A DNA stretch of 64,000 nucleotides from Vitis vinifera (taxonomy: Eukaryota > Streptophyta > Magnoliopsida > Vitales > Vitaceae), in assembly GCF_030704535.1 (NCBI RefSeq), contig NC_081812.1:16465001-16529000 (forward strand), written 5' to 3'. This document shows positions 60,001-64,000 of the stretch, one piece after another. The notes under the pieces were generated by a model. That model saw only the letters and a program-made list of their open reading frames with translations. It had not been told where the DNA came from and did not search any database. The position numbers and the translations under genes are program-made. The stretch's first letter is position 1. Each line of letters begins with the position of its first letter.

Positions 60001-61633
60001 TATTTTCCAACATACGTCAAACATCTAAAACTACGAAGAGCTCTACAAATAGTCTGATCACAAATAGTGATGTGAGATTCATCAACTGCATTTGGTCTCA
60101 TGGTTTACAAGAACTGCACTGGGTTGCTTTAAAATAATAGAACAACAAAACAAATTCATTGAAGCCCTTGAGGCCTGGCTCAAGTGGTAAAGGGATGGGG
60201 AGAATTTATGGGAGGTTCTAGGTTCAAGTCCCAATGGGGCAAAAAAAAAAAACAAAAAAAAAAAATCATTGAAGAAAATTTGAAATAGTCTAGAAGCACA
60301 TGGTGCCCATTTGGGTAGCTTTTAGCTTCTGGATTGAGCAGTAGAACAAGCAGAAGTCAATGCTGTTTTTTGTATTTGAAAACTGTATTTTAAAAGTGCT
60401 TTTCTGAAACATAAGGGCAATTTTAACCTTGTTAAGAGTTTCATTAAACTCAAATCTCCTTCCTGTTTCTCTACTTTCTCTAAAACACAAGGAAATCATG
60501 TTAGGTTTTAGGGCTAATGTAGAGGAGTTTTATCCATGCAAGCTGAAAATTTACTTAGGATTCAAAAGCTGCTTTTAGCATTTTAGAAAGCTCTACCACA
60601 CAAGGTCATAATATAAGGAGAAGGAAGAAGAATTCCTTGTAGAAAGCCAAATTTTTGTGCTCAGTGCACATCAAACCAGGGATTGAAAAAGAACGAGAGA
60701 AGATGAAAAAGAAGTTCCTCAAAGGAACCTAGATTTAGTTCTGCGAGCACAATAAATCATTATGGAAAGAAGCAAGAAAAGATGATTGGGAGCAAATCTC
60801 TCCCATTTATTTAGTCTTAATCTATCTTTAGGTTGTAATATCATTTTAGAACAGAGATGCCTAAAAAAGGCTAGGTAAAACCAAAAACAACTAGAGACAT
60901 GCTAACTTCTTCCATAGGAAATACTAAAACTTATAAAAAGAGTGAAAGGAACAAAAAAACAAAATATTCTTAAGAATGGATTCTAATAATGCTGAACTAC
61001 TTCAATAAATAATTGCCACATGCTATAGGGTCATGTCCATGGTGTGATGAACCCCCAATGTCCAATCCTTTCAACAGTCCAAAGTTTAAGCAGATTCATG
61101 AGCAGGTTTCTACTCCCAGTATGAAAGATTAATTACCAAATTGTGGTCGATTCATGTGGTATCCTTTGTGCTGTTTGAGTAATTCCTGTTTCTGCAATGA
61201 TATTAGATTCCATCATAGGTGTTGCTTTTGCCTTTGGCTCGTACTTTTTTTGTTCTTTAATGGAGTTGGATATGTTAGCAGCTTACCATTTGCATGTCAT
61301 AGACTTGTTTCTGCATCCTACTGCATTCTGTCTCAGTAAAACTCATCTTTTCCATAGAGCATTGACTAGGATATTTAAACAAGTCCGCCACCTATCTTTA
61401 AAGTTCCACTAATGGGGTCGTTTCTCCTCCAACTTGCAGGTGTTTTTCTTGCAGTTTCTTCCAACACTCGCTATCAGATCATAAATGGCCTGGAACGGGT
61501 GGTAGAAGCATCACCTCTGGCAAAGAAGGTTCCCCCAGTTGCAATGGCCTTCACAGTTGGTGTGCGATTCGCCAACAACATTTATGGTGGGATGCAATTT
61601 GTTGACTGGGCCAGATGGAGCGGGGTGCAGTAA
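54077..61633 (+). CDS. RER4: RETICULATA-RELATED 4-like chloroplast membrane protein, seven exons
   Basis: Exons: 54077-54679, 55032-55130, 55417-55637, 55791-55860, 56070-56149, 57703-57767, 61440-61633. All introns are GT..AG, phases join cleanly, and the product is 443 residues. The N-terminus is Ser/Arg-rich and acid-poor like a chloroplast transit peptide. An acidic, glycine-rich linker follows (residues 121-156, with eight Gly at 135-142), then the conserved RETICULATA (DUF3411) domain from FGPILSFEEV to the end (FANNIYGGMQFVDWARWSGV). Likely membrane segments are 265-282 and 333-354. In Arabidopsis this family sits in the plastid envelope and affects leaf mesophyll and vein patterning; the biochemical role is unsettled. 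Assignment to RER4 rather than another member rests on remembered similarity of the C-terminus. Introns 5 and 6 (1.55 and 3.67 kb) carry transposon pieces. Confidence 0.88.
56669..56850 (+). mobile_element. LINE reverse transcriptase fragment in intron 5 of the RER4-like gene
   Basis: The translation ERPRGKKKDIPMVFINF, then YIDVMK and, after a one-base shift, NEAVTSVRAIG follows the fingers/palm region of plant LINE reverse transcriptases (usual pattern KKKDLHMVFIDLEKAYD...YI.....Y..A.TSVR). The catalytic FADD region is absent. Sense to the gene, short and old. Confidence 0.65.
57915..58700 (-). mobile_element. 3' end of a LINE, antisense in intron 6 of the RER4-like gene
   Basis: On the minus strand, 58687 down to 58340 encodes the zinc-binding reverse-transcriptase tail domain (zf-RVT): IPWKEVTDDNFFVKSFY, FVPTKVGFFAWESSWGKA, LKKRGCSLPNRCYLCCAAEE and SIDHLLIHYTKA. 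Further 3', frames with VWKERNRVAFENKD and VCNLWSWSK are also typical of LINE C-termini. It is 5' truncated as usual. CATTAAC occurs just outside both ends (near 57905 and 58696) and may be the target duplication. Confidence 0.8.
60165..60265 (+). mobile_element. tRNA-derived SINE in intron 6 of the RER4-like gene
   Basis: About 76 bp followed by an A-rich tail. The pol III A box (TGGCTCAAGTGGT, about 60176) and B box (GGTTCAAGTCC, about 60222) are at tRNA spacing. TTCATTGAAG and TCATTGAAG flank it (60155-60164 and 60266-60274) as a target duplication. It is essentially a tRNA-like monomer, not a working tRNA gene: it ends in a poly(A) tract and has a target duplication. Confidence 0.8.
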
Positions 61634-63434
61634 TTGTAGGTATTACTTCCTTTTAAATGGAGATGTCCTCTGCTAACCCATGAGTAGGGGGTAGATAGAA
61701 AAACTTTGGTGATACTGATCCACAACTATCAATTTGATCCTTAGAGAACTCTCATCCTGCTTGAAAATTTTTGCTTCAACAAACAAGAAGCACTGGCAGT
61801 GTAATTCGAAGCAATTGTCTCTTCAGAAGGGCTTTTATTTTAAACTTGATCCATAACAACTACTGCAATGTTTTGCTGTTTATTAGGAAGCTTACCCTAC
61901 TGTTCTCTTTCACCTATATGAAAACATTTACCTCTAATGATGCTCGTTTATCTTTGGAAACAAAAAGTGGCAAACAGGATTGTACTCGAATAAATGACAT
62001 GGATTATTAACCAGAGGTCCAGAACAATTAGGCATTGTACTGAGATGAACCACAATACTTTTGCTTCCTTTCCCGTGTTTTCCCACATCCAAGGAAGCAC
62101 AGGGGAAAAGGAATTTTGTGAGTTTGTCCTTCACTCGTATCCCTGTTGATGGAAAAAGTACGAATTTATAACTGTACGCACAACAATGAAATTTTCAACT
62201 GTGAGGAAATTTTCTAAACGGGGCATGAATTGTAATTTTGTATTAAAAAATAAAAAAGGGGAAATTTTGTCAATCCTTTTTAGTACTGAATCGAATTTTA
62301 ATGTGGACCGTTAAATTTTGGCATCAATGTAAGTCATTGATTTGTCATAAAAGAGGAGCCAGATGGTGAAAAACTAGTCTGTTTCTCCACTTTTCTCATT
62401 CCCCTTTCCTCACCTACCACCGCTTTTTTCTTTACAAAAAAAATTCAGAAGTACTTTTCCATTGTCTTCTCTCGCATCCTTATTCTTATTCAATTTAAAT
62501 TTTATTTTCTTCTCCTAAAATTTATAATCTTTGTAAAGTTAAAAAGAAAAATACACCTCAATAATTTCTCAAGAATAAAAGAATAAACTTTAAATACCAA
62601 CTAAAGAAAATAGAAAATTAAAATCAAATAAAATAATACTCTAAACATACCATAGAAACATTAAAATAAAATCTAAAATAAACTATTTTATTTTTATTAC
62701 TTTAAATTTCATATCTTAGTATGACCTAGATGTAAGAATTTAACTAGTGTACGAACGTACAACTATACAAAAAATATAGTTAAAATATGAAAAATGTAAC
62801 TAGGATAAGAAAATTTTGATCCGAAGATGATAAATGTGATCAAGATATTAACATATGAAATTTTATGATTTAGTTATAAAAAAAAAAATACATGATATAA
62901 TCAAGATAACAAAAGTGTGATGAGTACAAAAAATATAACCAAAATACGAAAATTATACATTGAGGTATAAAATAAAATAAAAATCCTAACAGTAATAACG
63001 ATAATAATAACATAAAATTACATAATATGGTATTTTCATTCACATATATTTGTATAAGATAAATAATATAAAATATACTAAATTTGGTAACATAGCAAAG
63101 AAGCTATGGGTGTGCTTAATTATATTTCTTCTTGGTGCGGTATTTTATTTGTTTGTTAAACAAATTTGACTAGTACCGAGCATTTGAGATAGTTTCTGTG
63201 TATTACCAAATGGTGGTTGGTCTCAAACATTTGAAGGTCTTGTTTTTGTTTATGTAATTTGATAGGACAAAATTTTGGCATTTGGACAATATACTCAAAG
63301 AACTATACAGTTTGAATTGACGCAAATTTAATAAGCAAAAAGTTATAGAAACTAACACATAATGTTCAAAATATCATAGTTACTAATAAGCAAATCATAG
63401 AATTTGTGATACCCCACATCGGGCAAGGGGAGTA
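61634..63434. other. 3' UTR and downstream DNA of the RER4-like gene
   Basis: The first several hundred bases are of exon-like composition and probably hold the 3' UTR; no single poly(A) site can be chosen. From about 62450 it is very AT-rich with degenerate repeats on AAATATAGTTAAAATATGAAAA-like units (62760-62960). No gene is seen. Confidence 0.45.
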
Positions 63435-63995
63435 TGTCACGACCTACTCAAATGACCTTTCCCATGGGCTTATATAGAGGGCAGGAAGCTTTTGGAGGCT
63501 CCTAAAACCACTTACACATAGTCATTGATGGGAAGAGTGTGGAAGGGTCTTCGAAAGGCTAGAGACACCCACACTTCTCTACATCAAGGGTGGAAGACAA
63601 GGGAAGCCTATGGAATGTTCTAAAAACGTCCAAATATGTCTTGTAAATACTTGTACATAGCTTTTGTATAAAGTTTTCTAGATAATTCTAGGAAAGTAAG
63701 GAACCTTTGTGGGTTCTAGAGAGTTCCATTAGTGCTTATAAATAGGTGAAGGCCTCATTTGGGCAAGGCACCACCCAAACCACTTTGTAACCAAGCAAGT
63801 GAGCTTCCAAGCACTTGTAAAGTTTTCTTTGAATAATAAAAACTACCATTCTTCAAGTGTTGCCTACTACGCCTTCCAAATCTTCCAAATTGTGTATATC
63901 TTAGCCTAACGAGCTAAGCATCGGGGGTAAGGCTAACTTAGCAAGATCAAGTGTTTTGACTTGCCTAAGTGCCGCATGAGACTAAGTTTGTAACA
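63435..63995 (+). mobile_element. 5' LTR of another member of the gypsy family, cut by the window edge
   Basis: It starts TGTCACGACC and ends TTTGTAACA, followed by GTTGG, the start of a primer-binding site as in the copies at 4086 and 40233. It aligns along its length with the LTRs at 29526 and 3519 (CTTATATAGAGG, CTATAAATAGGTGAAGGCCTCATTTGG, GAGCTTCCAAGCACTTGTAAAG). In place of the four-unit HSE it reads TTCTAGATAATTCTAGGAAA. The rest of the element lies outside the window. Confidence 0.8.
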
Positions 63996-64000
63996 GTTGG

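Noticed and set aside
60165..60240. Possible tRNA gene
   Set aside because: The A and B boxes are real, but the body ends in a poly(A) tract and is flanked by a target duplication, so it is a SINE.

Overview
This window is plant nuclear DNA. The evidence is introns with GT..AG ends, AT-rich intergenic DNA, LTR retrotransposons primed by initiator-Met tRNA, LINE and SINE pieces, and a chloroplast-protein gene of the RETICULATA family. The receptor kinases resemble the intronless ZmPK1-like genes I know from grapevine, so a Vitis genome is my best guess (inference, not proven).

Layout. Positions 1-52,700 hold a tandem cluster of G-type (bulb-type) lectin receptor-like kinases in one orientation. 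Three copies are intact, here called G1 (15131-17542), G2 (26984-29413) and G3 (49336-51765). Two are full-length but broken, P1 (7389-10256) and P2 (43536-46408). One is a decayed kinase fragment at 52.1 kb. The cluster grew by duplicating blocks that also carry fragments of an ATG1-like kinase gene. A block of about 14 kb at the left (1 to ~13,990) recurs at ~35,832-49,212, and a third, partial block lies at ~18,345-29,520. Insertions shared between blocks (a gypsy derivative and a foldback element inside the kinase domain) predate the duplication. Insertions in only one block (a solo LTR at 10.7-12.0 kb and a small TIR element at 47.2-47.5 kb) postdate it.

Mobile DNA. A nearly complete Ty3/gypsy chromovirus (29526-35422) sits 112 bp after the stop codon of G2, in sense. 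Its two LTRs differ at only five positions plus one 40-bp repeat unit, and its single gag-pol frame carries four in-frame stops. Its LTR holds a dense array of perfect heat-shock elements just upstream of a TATA box; three other LTR sequences of the family in this window lack that array. This resembles the logic of the heat-activated Arabidopsis copia element ONSEN, but in a gypsy chromovirus, and is the most interesting signal here. Other elements are an internally deleted copia (23388-~26605), two copies of a gypsy derivative that kept only gag and chromodomain remnants, two large foldback elements, and another LTR of the gypsy family entering at the right edge.

Positions 53.5-61.7 kb carry a single-copy, seven-exon gene for a RETICULATA-RELATED 4-like chloroplast membrane protein. 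Its promoter holds a telo-box, a site II motif and G-boxes. Its two largest introns have collected LINE and SINE pieces. The intact RLKs have Cys in place of the usual Arg before the catalytic Asp (non-RD kinases), a class often tied to innate immune sensing. No bacterial-type system or CRISPR array is present.
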